A DNA stretch of 64,000 nt from Nephromyces sp. MM_2019 (lineage: Eukaryota; Apicomplexa; Aconoidasida; Nephromycida): contig JADHZB010000723.1 in the NCBI GenBank assembly GCA_015657535.1, positions 1 through 64,000 on the forward strand, read 5' to 3'. Both the position numbers and the translations under genes were made by a program. Positions 11,490 to 25,122 of the stretch are shown here, piece after piece. The notes under the pieces are model-generated. The model was not told the DNA's origin, ran no database searches, and was given only the letters and a program-made list of their open reading frames with translations. Numbering within the stretch: the first letter of the stretch is position 1; each line of letters starts with the position of its first letter.

Positions 11490-12830
11490 TGAGTCACCCC
11501 CCAAATTTTTGGATGGATTAAGATCAACGCTAAAAAGCCCTATTTTCCTCTTGAATGAGGCGCCGTGTGCTGTTCCTTGCTGCACATCACGGTGAAACTG
11601 CTGAAATTACAGGATATTTTTTTCCTTATCAATCCTACGTTACACGCCTTATTTCAAAAGCCACGCAAGGAAACTTTGAGAGTTGCTAGTATTGGCAGTG
11701 CTGCTGCATTTAGATATATTTTTTCCCGGGAATTGCGCCATGCTTCAAGCGTGCACGAAATATTATTAGCGCGCATGGTTTTGTTGCATGATTATAGGCG
11801 ATGCTCCAGATCTACTATATAATGCAATGTAGGATGTTGCTTCAAATAAGGAAGCTAACTTTTTACCCAGAAAATTTGTGTTCGCTTGCTTTTTTGGATT
11901 CTTGGAGTCATTAATACCTTGAGATTTTCGCAAAAATAAGAGGATTTTGATATTTATACGACTCTAATTGAAGGGTTGGCATGCATATTTGAAATATACA
12001 CACACTATGCATGAGGTACTTGCAATGCATGAACCTTATGAATAGTTGGGCTGTAAAATTTTATGTTGATACTATCTTTTTAATTTGCCAAATACAACTA
12101 CTGATATTAACGCATAAACACGCTCGCGGCTATTTTCTTTTGCTGTACTACCTAAGCTTGTTGCGTTTATCGTGTGTTATGAGGCCTGCCGGCCCCTTTT
12201 AGTTAATTATATTTTGAGGCAACTTAATACTGTTGATACTGGAAACCTGCCGCATTGCAGTTTATCCAGAAAAATGGCTTTCTGGTGCGTGCCATTCATT
12301 AGAACTCACTGCGTATGATATCTATTCCGTTTCTGACTCATTAAAGTCGTGAAGCAGCCGTTAATTTTTGTTTTTCACGGAATATCCGTTCTGACCGATC
12401 TGAGCTTGATTTACAGCGAGTTCCCGGTTTGTGAATCTTACATGTCCTCAATTTTCATGACGATCTACTTATGCAAATTTGTCCCTATGAATTTGGAGAT
12501 ACGCCAGCTGGCAATGGGGAGCATAAGTAATGATATTTTATGCCCCAAAAGTGATAACACGTTTCTCATTTATGTGCTATGGCGTACATTCCCAGATAGC
12601 CTCGCGTGGGATATATGCCTAATGACCAATCTGATAGGTCCTTCATTTTCTGGAAAAAATTGCATCGGCAGGCATCTTTAATCTGGGATGCTGCGGATTA
12701 CAGCGTATGTCTAGCTTTGAAACTAAATCAGTATGCTCACAAGGTGCGAAAGCTGACTAAAAGAGTTCCATTATACTTGAGATAGTTGTATGAATGCACG
12801 CACTAGTAGCTAAAGTGTTCATATGAGCGA
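11490..12830. other. Region downstream of the ERD2-family gene; no supported gene
   Basis: This starts with the presumed 3' UTR. Plus-strand frames at 11565-11822 and 12349-12681 (85 and 110 codons) are open but unrecognised. They have no clear exon boundaries and are rich in hydrophobic residues, as expected for T-rich DNA. I do not call them. Confidence 0.35.
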
Positions 12831-12877
12831 TTATAGGTTATAGCTGCCCTTTTGCGCAATGAGTTGTACATATTTAC

Positions 12878-13610
12878 CTGCAGTTATAATCTGTAATAGA
12901 AGCATTACGATAATTTTTGGACAGCTGGTCGTATGACGGGTTACTTCCGTCGCGAATACATGTGCACTCTGTCTGAAATAGGGTATACCCAGACGGCCTG
13001 CTAGAATAACTATGATACTCTCTGCAAACTTCAAAACGAGCAAACTTCCCCTGCTTTACCTGAAGTAGTTGCTCTCCATATCTTACCTACCTGGCTAAAA
13101 CGGTGCAACACTTTTTGAGCATATGCTGGTTCCACGACTGGCGATGCTAGCATAGAGGTTAGCGACGCAAGTAGATTGAGCAGAACTTGGGCACCATGTT
13201 ATGCCATGATGGCTTCTGCTACGAATGCATGTACGCCCAATTGTTTTCGTGATGCTTTGGAATCGGAGCCCATCTGCGCTCACTTCGGAAGTACACCAAA
13301 CGAAGTGACATGAATTCCATTGTATAGCGGAGGCGGCATAGAATTAGAAGCCCCTTTTTCCGCAGCTGGTTTCGAGCCTTCGAAGGTCCTTGAAGCTTAC
13401 CTCAGTACCATAAGAGGTCGCTCTCATTTGCTTGAACCAATCGACCAAGCCATGCTCATCCGTCGGGTCGTGCCATCTGTGTGGCTGGATGAGGTCGCAT
13501 TTAGTGCTTTGAAATGACTCGGTATGTCCTGCAATAATTGAGTACTCTGGGGTATCAAATACTTTACGCGGCACTCCCACATAAACCCTAGTGTAACTTT
13601 TCTTCACGTT
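12878..13610 (-). other. Chain of exon-like segments with in-frame stops; gene or pseudogene unresolved
   Basis: On the minus strand a frame from ~13610 reads well to a GAG/GTAAGC boundary at 13401, with a TTGCAG acceptor at 13529. A second frame reads well from ~13382 to a CAG/GTAGGT boundary at 13091, but it contains one TGA and one TAA. A third segment, 13059-12878, is Tyr/Ser/Cys-rich and ends at a TGCAG/GTAAAT boundary. Gaps between segments are only about 12-35 nt if read as introns, far shorter than any intron in the well-supported genes here. Plus-strand frames over the same DNA (13320-13517) are also open. I do not recognise a family. It may be a broken gene, or two overlapping chance frames in a locally GC-richer patch. 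Confidence 0.25.
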
Positions 13611-14069
13611 ACCGATAACGTTACAGCAACTTGATGCCGCGTATGAAGCTTTTTCGTGCGCTCGCCGCTCTGCTTCACTACCCTCAGCTGCTCAAGGCTA
13701 CTCCTCATATGCCACTGTACTCTACAACCTTGAGGCAAGTAACCTTATTTGATGCTACGCTCCGCTTTTCGCAACCAATGAAATTTTTTAACGGAAACTT
13801 ACAAAGCGTAACTTATGTTGTGTGAAATATCATGATTTGCCAGGAAAACTTCGCGGTCCAATTTTTTCCGGTAGGACGGCGGTGTGCGTACACTTAATTT
13901 AAGGCCCAGGTGCGGCTTCGACATGTATTAAGCAACACACTCTAAGAGTGAGTTAGCGGCGCAAGGCAAAATCATACTTTATAAGTTAACTCATTGCACG
14001 TATTTTCAATTGATATCAGGCCTCAAGGTTTCTGGATTTGCTTTTCTGCAATAACATTTATACTGGATA

Positions 14070-14489
14070 ATGACTCTGTCTTGGCGTCATGGCTATTGGG
14101 AGCCGACATCCCAATTTGCCAAGGCGCGACACTTGCTTGCAATTACCCTAGCCTTGAGGATCTTTTTGGCGGCTTCAATAAAATTATTAGTTCAATCAAG
14201 GAGTGGAGAAGCTGCAAATATTCCGCTCGGTGACATCGGTGGAATAATAGGCGGTATTGCAGGAGCAACTCTAGGCGGTGCACTGCACTCCGGAGCCTCT
14301 TCGGGCCTTCCTCCCGGCGTTCATCCGGAGTTGATAGCTGCAGAAGCAGGGGGCAACGCGGCTAAAAATTTGCTTGGTCACACAGGACCTCCCACGATAT
14401 ATCAGAAAAGGCAGATGGAAAGTACAATTGAGGCGCTAAAAAACGAGGACAAAGTAACAGGCAAGCGTGCAAACAACTATTGTTCTTAG
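14070..14489 (+). other. Gly-rich open frame, possible exon
   Basis: A 139-codon plus-strand frame ends at TAG. Its second half has a glycine-zipper-like stretch (GDIGGIIGGIAGATLGGAL) followed by a hydrophilic, charged C-terminus. Glycine zippers occur in small membrane-inserting proteins, but I cannot assign a family. The composition changes within the frame near 14210, so only the later part may be real. It could be a 3' exon or an unrelated frame. Confidence 0.25.
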
Positions 14490-14730
14490 TGATTGTGCTA
14501 GCGCCTAGTGATACGTTGACGGTACACGCGCCGACCTCTTGAAATCAGAGATGCAGAAGGAAGCCTCAAAACTAATGAAGTAAGAATTAAATAGCAAGAT
14601 ATATTTTCGAAAGAGATAAAGTTTTTTCCTTTCTTTACGTAATAATAGCACATACAATGAAGCTAAGAAAGATATTCGAGGTACATGAAAGCCCGAAAAC
14701 AGCACGAACACGTGCACACGTAACGCAATT

Positions 14731-15225
14731 ATGTGCGGTAAACCAGTACCTTTGAGCAACCACGTGGATGCATTGGAAAATGAAAGGAATTTGCTCGTTA
14801 AAAAGGCATCGTTCCTCGCCAAAAAACTGAGGTTACTATATGATTCCGCTAATCCAGGTTAGAAAAAACATGCCGCTTACTCGGGGAGAGTAATAAGAAA
14901 TTAATTTTTAGAAATGCAAAAAGTACCACTGGTGGTGGTGGTCAAGGACGACGAAGATGATTTCAAAGCGAAGGTTAACGCTGTTGATAGTGAAGGTAAC
15001 CGAGACAGTATCATAGGATAATCTTAGGGCTACAATAGGCTCTAATGCTTGTACAGGCGCGATGGATGCCATGAGAGGGATTATGACACCATGTTCTAAT
15101 CTGATTACATCCACGCTACATATACGACTGACTGTAGAATTTGAGCCTCAGGTTCTAAGTTTCATGAAAAAAGAAGCGCCCAGGAAAAAGAGATTAAGTG
15201 AATTAATGCAAGACATCCTGCCCTT
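14731..15225 (+). other. Possible three-exon coding segment with coiled-coil character
   Basis: Three plus-strand blocks can be joined with matching phases: about 14731-14857 (ends before GTTAGA), 14912-14995 (TTTTAG acceptor, GTAACC donor) and 15057 to ~15225 (TACAG acceptor). The first block is a charged, Leu/Lys-rich helix starting near ALENERNLLVKKASFL. The second is Val/Asp-rich. The third is mixed, ending near KKRLSELMQDILPF. The implied introns are 54 and 61 nt, unusually short for this window. More helical fragments follow on the same strand to about 16040, but I could not chain them. The product is not recognised. Confidence 0.28.
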
Positions 15226-16039
15226 CGTGCTCACTTATTTTTACTCTACCAAAAAAGCGACGATGAAAAGAACGGAGAATTCGCTGAAGAAATGCGATCA
15301 TTGCAAAATATGGATATTGCAGGTTCGCTGCCGATGTGCCATACAGATTTTATTTAGATTATCAGTGCGCGAACCCAAATTTCAGAAAGAATAGCTTATG
15401 GTAGTACCAAGTACTCAAGTAGAGGGCCAACCTATGCCACATAATGCTACTAACTACAGACGCTGAAATGATAAGGCAATATGAAGCTAAGGTCAGCAAA
15501 ATGCTTCCAATGGAACCATTTACTAACGGTTTTCCTTCCCATAACTCCATGCATAGCAAGCCTTCATCTCATCTCAGTGCTTCCCAATATTGCTGTTTTG
15601 CTTCGAAATCATACAGGCTACGACGATTCGTAACGAATTACGGGAGATGGATCTTGCGGCCAAAAGGAGGCCTTTGTGAACCAAAATCCGCTACCTACGG
15701 ATACATTCACGGTAAAGTTTATTCAAACATTAAAGCATTCATAAAATTGGATTTAAACATTCTGCAGGCATTTGGCGGCTTCCATTGCGAAGCAAGGCTT
15801 CTATCGCGTCTAAGGAGCAGGGAAGCTATCCATCGCACCATAAACCTTCCGCAAATGTCTAACGCGCAAAGCCAGCTCTACATAATTTTCAGTTCGAGGA
15901 TTTATAGGCCAGAGCAGCACTTACGGGAGGACTACTCTACAGCCAAGGCAGCACACATGCTAAGCAAGAAAAAATTGCAGGTCATGCAGTTGGAAGTGAG
16001 CAAGCCTTGTATTGACCGGCGGCCTCGAAGTTACTGAGC

Positions 16040-18264
16040 AAATTCTAGTGCAATGAAGAAATGTTCGTATCATTGCTAGACGATTGGGTCTATCTTCGAT
16101 CTCATACAAATATCCTATGTAAAGAAAAAGGCTGCAGCAGAACAGCATCTACCGTGCGTCTACACCAGGAACAAACCGTTTCAAACTCTAACCACATACA
16201 CATAGAACGGGCCATTGAACTGTCCGGCACAAATATTCCACTAGTACAGAAGACCTCTGTAGTTGATCTTCACTCTAGTGGATAAAATATATTTCAGTGC
16301 AGAATACAAGGTAATCATTGCGTCATGTATATCGTCTACAGGTAAGGACTAGGGACATGCAGTCTTAAAATTAAGTACCAAATAATACGACCAGCGGCGC
16401 TAAAGCATACTAGGAACTTTAATAAGCAGCACATACGGGAAAACTACGAAGCAATGTATTCTAATGAAACAATTTTGAATCTATAGTAGAATTGTTAGCT
16501 GACTAAGTGTTGGAAAGCGTTCAATTTCTCTCCAGGATGGAAGTATCACTTCATCCAGTGGAAATACTGATATGCTAGCTGTTTATCCAAGTTGAAATTT
16601 ATTTTAGGAGAAAGTATACCATTCCTATAAAGCTTACGACGCAACATGCAAACTTTAAGAATTTCTGGACATTTTGGCGGTGCTCTCGTTTACTTGTACA
16701 GGCGCACAGAGTAAAAAGCCAGAAGATTTTCATCGCCGGGTATTTACCACAAACTCAGAAAACATTTATCAAAATCGTTCCTAACAGAGAGCTTCTAATT
16801 ATAAGCTAGAAACAAAAACGTAATTCTTCTAAAAGGTAAAATCAGGTGGAACCCTGGCTAAGCAAAATTCATGTTTAATTGTGTCCATCACGCGTAGCTA
16901 GTACGAGGAAAAATTCAAAGGCAGTTAACCACTTTAAAAAGCTCGAGTAAAAAAAAGGGGTCACACAGAGGCCGCTAATGGACTGCAGTCAAAGTCATGC
17001 CGATTCTAACATAAATACGGCATGTACAGGACCACATTAACCGTCTTAAAGATTAAGAGTCGAAACCCCAATCATGCTCAGTTTGCGCAAAGGCAAAAAA
17101 GTATTCATGCAATTGCGAGAGAGTATATTATATCTGTAAGCCCTAAAAAATCATTAAAGCAAAAGTAAGTCACAGCGACTTGTTCAACTGGGATGGTACA
17201 ACATGTGCATGGTAACCCTGTGTAAGCCTTGAGGAGAATATTTCGACTCCTTAGGTTCTTGAGCAGAGTTTCAAAACTTCTGGTAATAAAACATAACTGG
17301 ATGATATCGTAGACAAACTCCAGAAATTAGAAGCACCCAATAAGTTTTCTACGGCTAGACATCCATTAACAGAGCTTAAATATGACATACAATAACGATA
17401 AAAACCGCAGAATATCAGAGCTTCACACTGCTTGCAAGATAGAACTACTCTTGAATAAAACTCCCAACCAACTCTTCCAGCAAGTAATCTCTTAGATGAT
17501 AACCATAATAAAAGTTACTTTCTCTCAGAGCGACATGCTACAGACTAATCACAAGCCAGACATGTGTCTCATAGCTACACTACTTGTATCATCTTGCTCG
17601 TAGCATACAATGATATTAAAATTACGCTCTCAATCACATCAAAAAGAGACGTATCCAACGACTTTATCAACCATAGCAACGCTTTTGAATCAATCAAATT
17701 AAGCGAATAAGCCCCAGGTTGCACAGACAAAGCAGTCCTAGATAAAAAAGCTGGGCTATCTCAAAAGCCTCTGAGAATACCGTTCCAGCAGGTTTGTGTA
17801 GGACAACTACGAAATTTTTATAAAAATAAACGTCTGAAGCATCGCTTTTAAAGGTATGGCATAGAATACACAAAAACATATCATGTCAGAAGAAAAGAAT
17901 GAGAAAAACCTTTACCATTCACTTGAAGTTAAGCAAAGCGGTAATGCGCTTAGCATAAAAAATTATATGGAATGTCTGCGGAAATCGTACATTCCTAAGC
18001 AGACATGCAGCAAGCAAGGTTTCTAACCAAGCCTATGGCAAAAAATGTGCGTTAATGCGCCATCAACAGTTATCATCTTACTAGGATATTCACCCGGAGT
18101 CTTGTCAAAAAGTTTGCGCCTAGGCAAACTCATCATACTCCTTAAAAAATCAGGTTATACCCAGCAAAGCAGTATATTAGCTTATGGTCAAAACAATGTA
18201 TAGAAGCATCCTGACATGCGAATATTACGAACTGAGGATAAATAAGAAAAAAACAACATATCGC
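16040..18264. other. Intergenic region before the RING-H2 gene; nothing supported
   Basis: The sequence is AT-rich with only short frames. A 61-codon minus-strand frame at 17694-17879 is open but unrecognised. The last part (up to 18264) is presumably the 3' UTR of the minus-strand RING-H2 gene. Confidence 0.5.
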
Positions 18265-21200
18265 TCAATCATCATTATTAAGGAAGTTAGACGTGGAAGT
18301 AATCTTAGACAACGTTGAGGTGGCTGCCAGGCCATGTAGGAAATTTAAGAAGGCTGTTACCAATTTAGCTTTATCAAAAGCAGAAAACTCTTCGGGCAGA
18401 TATTCCGAGGAGCTTGGGGACTTCATAAATGTGGTTAAAACATCCCTCATGCTTGCAATGGTGCTGGAAGGCAGATACTTTGCACGGGAAAGAATCTGCT
18501 GCGGGCTTTCAAGCACTGGAGCCGACGAAGCATATTCATCCTTGCTGCTACAAACTGGAACACAGCTAGAGGCTCCTGCAATCAAGTGTGCATGTGAGTT
18601 GAAATCCTCAAGTGTCTCTTTCGCTCCGCAATGGACACTTGAACTTGGTGATGTAGCACTACTAGCTGCTAATGAATCTAAACCCTCTTGCTGATCTGAC
18701 GTATTTTTAAGAACCTTCCTAGATCTTTTGCAACATTCCTCGTCGCCACTGTCAAATGTGCGGCTGCTAAACTGAAACGAAGAAGAGTCCTTCGTTTCGC
18801 AGCTGGTGTCTTGATGTTTGCCACAGCTTGAGACAGAGGAATCTGGGCACGTAAAATTATCGGTGGAACTTTTCCTGCCAGCTATATCTCGTTTTTTCCT
18901 TGATACTTGCGATTTTGCCCTTTCTCCTCGACGATTCAACCGCTTACTCGTACCAGTGGTGCGTGAAGGGAGCTCGACGGCTTCTTGGTCGCCTCCTTCA
19001 CGTAAATTTAAGTTGAGATTGTTACTCTGAGATTTGTCAGCTTCTTCAAGTGAAGAAAAATTAAACTCCATAACCTCTTTACTTTCATCCGGCAGATGAT
19101 CTAGCGGAGAGCAGGCTGTGGTACGAAATTGCAAAGACTCGCTGGGGTGCACACTTGAACTATTAGGAGAATCAGAAAAATAATTTGAAGAATTTGACAC
19201 ACTATTTTCAATTTCCGAGGTCATTGTTTCGGATTGCAGTGTTCCTCCATTGGCGGAAACTGATATTTCTGGCACAGAAGATGAAGAGGATCTGGTAGCA
19301 ACATGACTTTTAGTCTCATCTTTCACATCACTTCTTAAATCCTTACATGGACTGGCGTTATTGGGATCGCCAGCGGCGGTAGAACGATCGTTTCTCGCTG
19401 GCAAGGTGTTCTTAGCCGATAACGCTGAAATCGGATTCTCAGGACCAAGCGAATCATTTTGATAATTCACAAGTTCGTTCCTTTCAATAGGCAAACTCAA
19501 TGATACCTCATCAGCTGTCTCCTCCTTGAGAGAGTTGTTGCTACGATTGTGGCTTTGGGTGGTACTGCTTACCTGCTTGCTTTCTCTGTCAACATGGTTC
19601 AGAAGAGTACCAGAAGACATGGGAATTTCCACCCCTAACTCATTATTACCAACACCGAACAAGCTGTCACTAGAAACATCAGCCATAAAGCGAGTCAAGC
19701 CCCGATATTTTTTCTTTTTTTGCGATCCTGCATTTGGCAAAGAATCCGTTGATGGAGCAGCTTCTTTACGTACAGGAACTACCGTGAAGCGATGACCTGC
19801 CCAACCATCAAAATCTCCTCCAAAAGGACGAAAACCTTTTTGTTTATAATCCTCAGTGCGGTTAACACTGCTTTTTGTTTCATATGTGTTATCTAAGAGT
19901 TTCCTCTGTCGAACCTTACTCATGCGGTTCAGGGGCTGCAGTGAAGACAGGTTTCCCCGAGAAGGTACTGGATTCTTTGCCTCTTGCTCATTAAGGGGTG
20001 CACCGAAGCGCTTCTCCGTGCCTGTAGTTTTCCCAGTAAAGCTACGGTTTGCCTTTTGATTAGAAGTACTTTTGGCGCGAGATGTGCGAGAGCTATTGAA
20101 AGACATATTGTTGCTAAAGCTACCGCTATGGCTTTGTTTAATCCCAGGTAATATCGATGAGCCGGCACTCGGCTTGCCGCTTGCATTCTTCATTGAGACC
20201 CTACCAGAAAATGACTGTGCTGAACATTCTTCAGCCATCATTGGAGCACCAGCTATAGCTGTAACGCTCTTCCTTGATTTTTCGCAGGGATAATCCTGCG
20301 AACCTGCACCCGTTAAATTGGAGGAATGAGGCAGGACAGCTCTGATAATACCAGAACCTCTTGCATCAGGATGAAAAGTAGCGGAGCTACTCTTTGATAA
20401 GTTCGTAAAACTAGTTGCCTCGAAAAAATTACCCTGCTCCAACTTCCAAGATTTAGTACTCACCGTACTATCTGTTGAAGCAGCAATTTCTCCATTATTC
20501 TTAGCTTGCAGGTCACCTCGATGAGAACAACCTGAGTGGGATGTGGAACTATAATCTCCAGAATCGAGAGCAGATCGCCGACCAAACATTGGCTTTTCTC
20601 TGTAGGAAGTTTTGCCAGCATCAGAGCCCTCTGGGAGGGGTAAAGCGGGACTAAGTCTTTGCAACTCACCATTGAAAGGTTGAGAATACTTTGTGCGCAC
20701 ATCCAAATCGCGAATTTCAGATAATTGACTTACCGTTTTGCCATTCAGCCTACTTTTTTTTACTTTATTACGCAAAACGAGCTTGTCATCGTCAGCACTG
20801 CTACTCGATGATGTATCGCTTGAGCTACTGTCGCTCTCATGGGAATCTATTGACAAAAGATCCGATGAATCTTCGCCTGAATCATCATCGGAGCTATCGG
20901 AACTGGAGCTGCTGCTAGGCTCTGAAGCATCAGGCTCCACAGAGCCAAGAGAACTGCTATGTGCGAGATGCTGGTTCCCATCAGAGGCGCTGCCCGGATT
21001 CTTTGAATTTTTAAGCTTTAAGGCCAGATCTGCAAGCAAAAACAAAGATTCAATAGAAATATCTGTTTATAAAACATAGTGAATAAAAAGACATGAAATC
21101 TTAACTTGAATGCATTAAACGTATGCTGCTAAATGCGCAGCTATTGCGGCTAGCACCATGCCGGGTAAAATGCTTTAAAAACTACAATAAAAGTGATGGC

Positions 21201-22606
21201 GTGTGGTGCACCCCGACATCACTTCGGTGAAATTTATGAGATTCTAAAAAGAGCACCATGCAATGCCGCAAATAAACACGGAATGTCTGCATATCTACTT
21301 CACAGTACACAAGTTTTCAAACACTTTCTTTCGTACAAGGAAATTGAAGTTAGGTACCCCCAGTCCTTATAGAAATCTCTGGAAACGCAACTGTGATGTG
21401 AGCAAGCAAATTGCGCAGTATAAAAAAGCTCAAACATCACAGCGGAGCCCTTGACATTGCCCAAAGAAAAAGTACTAAAGCGACTCAGCGAGAGGGGGGC
21501 TCGCAGATTACATTCATAACTAATCGTAGACGTACTACGTACTTCTAATGCAAAAAAAGTAAAAACGAAATCCCTGCAGATACTAGAATAAGTGCTCTAG
21601 AAAGAGTATTTTTAGGAAAAACAAATTTACGCCAGCAGAAAAAGGCTTTCTAGTAGAAAAAGGATTCAGCTGAAGATAGATACGCATAAGCTGCTCCTTT
21701 GCTTCCGTTTTCAGTATTTTGTAAACACAAAAAAGTGCAATAACGCAGAAGCGTAACGTACCATAAAAATATAAGAAAAAGTAGACACCAAGAATTCCGT
21801 TTGACATTCTAGAGAGTAGAAGGAAAGTAAAAAAAAGAAATTCGGTCCCTCCCCCTTATACCAGCTACTTGGCGCTTCACTTATTTAGAAACAGCAATTC
21901 TCTCCTAGTAGGCTACATACGTTAATCGAAAAAAGTAATCTTGAAATCTGGTGCAGATTTCAAAAATTACACCAGAAAAAACGTATAGAAAACAGGGAAA
22001 TTTCACAAAACTTCTTAACACTAGAAAAGTGAACCAACCACCAGACAAAAAAACAAAATATTCATTGGGAAATTGCCAAAGAAACTAACCGCGCAAGCTA
22101 CGTATCAGTGCTGGATCACCATGCTTGCGGTTGCCATCATATCCGGAACCTTGGACATCATCTGACTGGGAAATAGTCTTCGAGATCATATCATATGCGG
22201 ATGGACTTACACTGAGCTGGCAAAAGACGCGACTTCCGTCATTTAAGTATTCACCGACTGATCTGAAAGGGACGTGACACACTGGACAGGTAGCAGGCTG
22301 CCTAGCAATCCAGTTTTTTATGCATCCAACATGAAAGGTATGAGCGCAGTCTGATAGCAATGCTATACGCAATTGAGTTTGTGAGGTAGCAAGTGGTGGC
22401 CGATGTGGATAAAAATTAATCCCTTCCCCAATACACGATTTGGGAAGAGGAGAATAATCAATCTCCGTCGTGGTATTCTCTACGAAATGGCTTAAACATA
22501 CTCCGCAAACATCATTGATTCGCAAAGTTTCAATAGGAACTTGAGCTGGAAAAACCTCGCTTCGTTTCTTTTCATCTGCAGAGCTTGCAGTTAGTCCTAG
22601 CCTCAT
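18265..22606 (-). CDS. RING-H2 zinc-finger protein with long Ser-rich tail (1093 aa)
   Basis: This is a probable E3 ubiquitin ligase or ubiquitin-linked scaffold. Exon 1 is 22606-22090 and exon 2 is 21029-18265, with stop TGA. The GTTAGT donor and TTGCAG acceptor join in phase 1 and create one Asp codon. The ATG is preceded by an in-frame TGA nine bases upstream, which supports this start. The RING ligands are C34, C37, C87, H89, H92, C95, C107 and C110, with Trp at 99 as usual for E2-binding RINGs. The gap between the second and third ligands is 49 residues, longer than the usual 9-39. Exon 2 encodes ~920 residues of low-complexity, Ser-rich sequence. It begins with an acidic Ser/Asp block (about residues 200-262) and has many Arg/Lys/Ser patches, but no second domain that I can name. 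The final ~70 residues are more ordered and Leu/Ala-rich. A nuclear role is plausible but not shown. Confidence 0.85.
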
Positions 22607-22662
22607 TGCCAGTCAGTCTTTGGCCTTGAGAATGGCAAAAACAAAATTAAAAGGGGATAATC
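22607..22662 (-). promoter_or_regulatory. 5' UTR exon segment of the RING-H2 gene
   Basis: On the minus strand a long T tract ending in TTTGCAG (AG at 22664-22663) is a strong splice acceptor placed 56 bases before the start codon. The leader between it and the ATG holds an in-frame TGA. The 5' UTR is therefore probably interrupted by an intron whose first exon lies upstream and was not found. Confidence 0.45.
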
Positions 22663-22664
22663 CT

Positions 22665-25122
22665 GCAAAAAAAAACAAAAGACTATTAATATCAATATAA
22701 TAAAGCACCAAGAATCCAGCAAGCTCAATAAAATCTGCTTTAACACATTAGATGGCAAAACGCTAAGAACGCATAATAGAACCAGAACACCTGATTACTC
22801 TCAAGACAAGATTAGAAGGATTTATAAAAAGAAGCTTTGAGCGCCACTTTCCGCAAGCTAAATTGAAGGCAATCTGCAGACTACGGTAGCTATATTGAAG
22901 AGCAAAATCTTAAACAATTACTTAACATCAAATGCGCATACAGTGGCAAGGAATACGGGTGAAGAAAGCAAGAACCCCAACCTAGAGTGATTTACGCTGA
23001 GACGATTTGGCCGCTCCAACCCCAAGGATTAAAAGTGTGCTTTAAAGAACACGATGAAAAAATCGTGAAGCCGTAGGACAAGTATGGCATTGTTCATATT
23101 CAAATCTTGCTGAATGAGCAGCGTGCATTTTTTAATAACTGGAGAGTGTTTTCCAAAATAAGTGGCTTGATCTTCAGTCGCATAGTTCACAGGTATACGT
23201 TTGGACTTATTAAAGCAAAAGACTATTCCTAGTTGCAATTAAGCATAAAAGTTTGCGGCTTCGCTTCAGCATTGTAAATACCGAAAACGCTTTCGTGAGC
23301 CATAATAAGAGAATAAAAAAAACAGCCTAATACATCGACCGCAGAAAGTGCGCGACTGCAACCAGATAGGAAAACCTAAAAGTGCCAGGCATTACTTACA
23401 CAATTAAAGCACATATAATCAGCCAAAAAAAATTATTATGAAGATGAATATAACAATAATTTGGGTGGAAATTAGCAACCCTGGCATACACAAGCTTAAG
23501 CTTTACATCAAATGTTGATCTAGGTGAATCATCATTTCAGTTCAATGATCCCAATAGAGGATTTTCTACATAATAAGATTCAATTTTAGATATGAAAATA
23601 AACGATGAAATCAAATTAAGTGGAAAATCATCAGAGCAACGGCTTTCTGACCATAGCACATTGACGAAAAAGTATCACTTGAAACAATACAAGAGGGGCT
23701 AACGGTGCGATGAAGTGATTGTTACAATTCCTTCTTATCTGATATCGTGGCGAGAAATACGCACTGCTCGTGCACTACAGAACATCTACAGATTCTCTAT
23801 ATAAAGCAAATTTTTAGCGAATATTTATACAACGAGTTAAATTAAGGGGGGTTGAGGTAATAGGCAAATCTTTAATTCTAGATAACACTAGAAGTGAAAG
23901 AGAGGATAGGTCACTGGTTTTAGGCAAAATTGTCCGTATAATAGTAGATCAGCAAGCTTCAGCATGCACACTCCAAGGTAAAAGCGGTCAATAGCTACGT
24001 CATAATCGTGTATACCTTACAATTGCTTGACTTTCAGTTAGTTCATACTATTTTTGCTATAAGACTACTTAACATGGGCTCAAGACCGTCCGCCTTGGTA
24101 GGTAGCTCCATCAACAAGATCAAAAAATGAAATAACATTCTTTTGCAAAGAAAAAACAGCATCAATAGCGATAGCAAACGAATTAGGGCCTAAATTCTTC
24201 AATGAAAAATTTATACCATGAACTCCTTCAAGTTGAAGAGCATAGTCACGATAATTAACCATATTCAGTAGTAATACTTCCCTATATCGTATGAAAATTA
24301 TACTGCAAAAAAAAAGCTTGGACTCGAACATACATTCAAAAACTCACATGCACGCCGTAAAATGACTATAACACACAATAAAAGGTTCAAGTTCACCGAG
24401 CAAAACAACCCAAAAATGAGTAGGAACGTCACAAAGCCATAAACTAAGATGAAGTACGTAAACTACATGCTCACTTCACCATAAGTATAGCGTTAATTTT
24501 GAGTAAGACATGCAGCAACGCATCTCATTTATAGCAATATCATTTCACAAGAATCTGCTAGCACCAATAAACTTTGGCCAGAACTTGTAGCGCAACACTA
24601 GAAACTACTACATCACATAACCAATTCCTGTAGCCGAACAACTCCTACTATGCTCAGCTCGCACGTACATCAAAAACACTACTAACTGCATTAAATTTTA
24701 CAGTCTAAGGTATTTTAAAATCCACTCAAAAAAACAATTAAGATTTTCCATCACGAAGGAAAAGTTTCCAAGCCTCACAGGTGTGCGGCACCTCGAATCC
24801 ACTTAAGAGCTAGCAAATCATAGAGCAAACTAAAACCCTTCCATGTGTATAGCGAAGGCACATATAGGTGACCAAACCACTTAGTTACAAAGAGATCTGC
24901 CATTTCGGTACCTAGCAACATTAGCGAAGCATGCTCCCTGTTTAAAGTAAAGTAGGTCATATCAAAGGCTGCATAGGAAACTTCACAGAGACCAAGGTAA
25001 TGAGAGGACAGGCGTAAACAAAAACTCAAAACAGCAGGATATTCCAGGTCATACCAGTATTTCAACCATACGAACGAAGTTAAACAAAAAAGTAAAGGGC
25101 AATAATCTGCAGGCTACCCTCA
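22665..25122. other. Upstream region of the RING-H2 gene; isolated minus-strand frames only
   Basis: Two minus-strand frames read like protein, at 24080-24331 and 24775-25065. The second is 96 codons and Tyr/Leu-rich. Neither has a family match that I can see nor boundaries that link them to the candidate exons at 25.5-26.3 kb. Otherwise this is AT-rich non-coding sequence. Confidence 0.35.

Noticed and set aside
18293..21079. Several plus-strand open frames of 60-130 codons opposite the RING-H2 gene exon 2
   Set aside because: They lie antisense to a 2.77-kb Ser-rich exon. Ser/Asp codon runs read on the other strand give long open frames without being genes.
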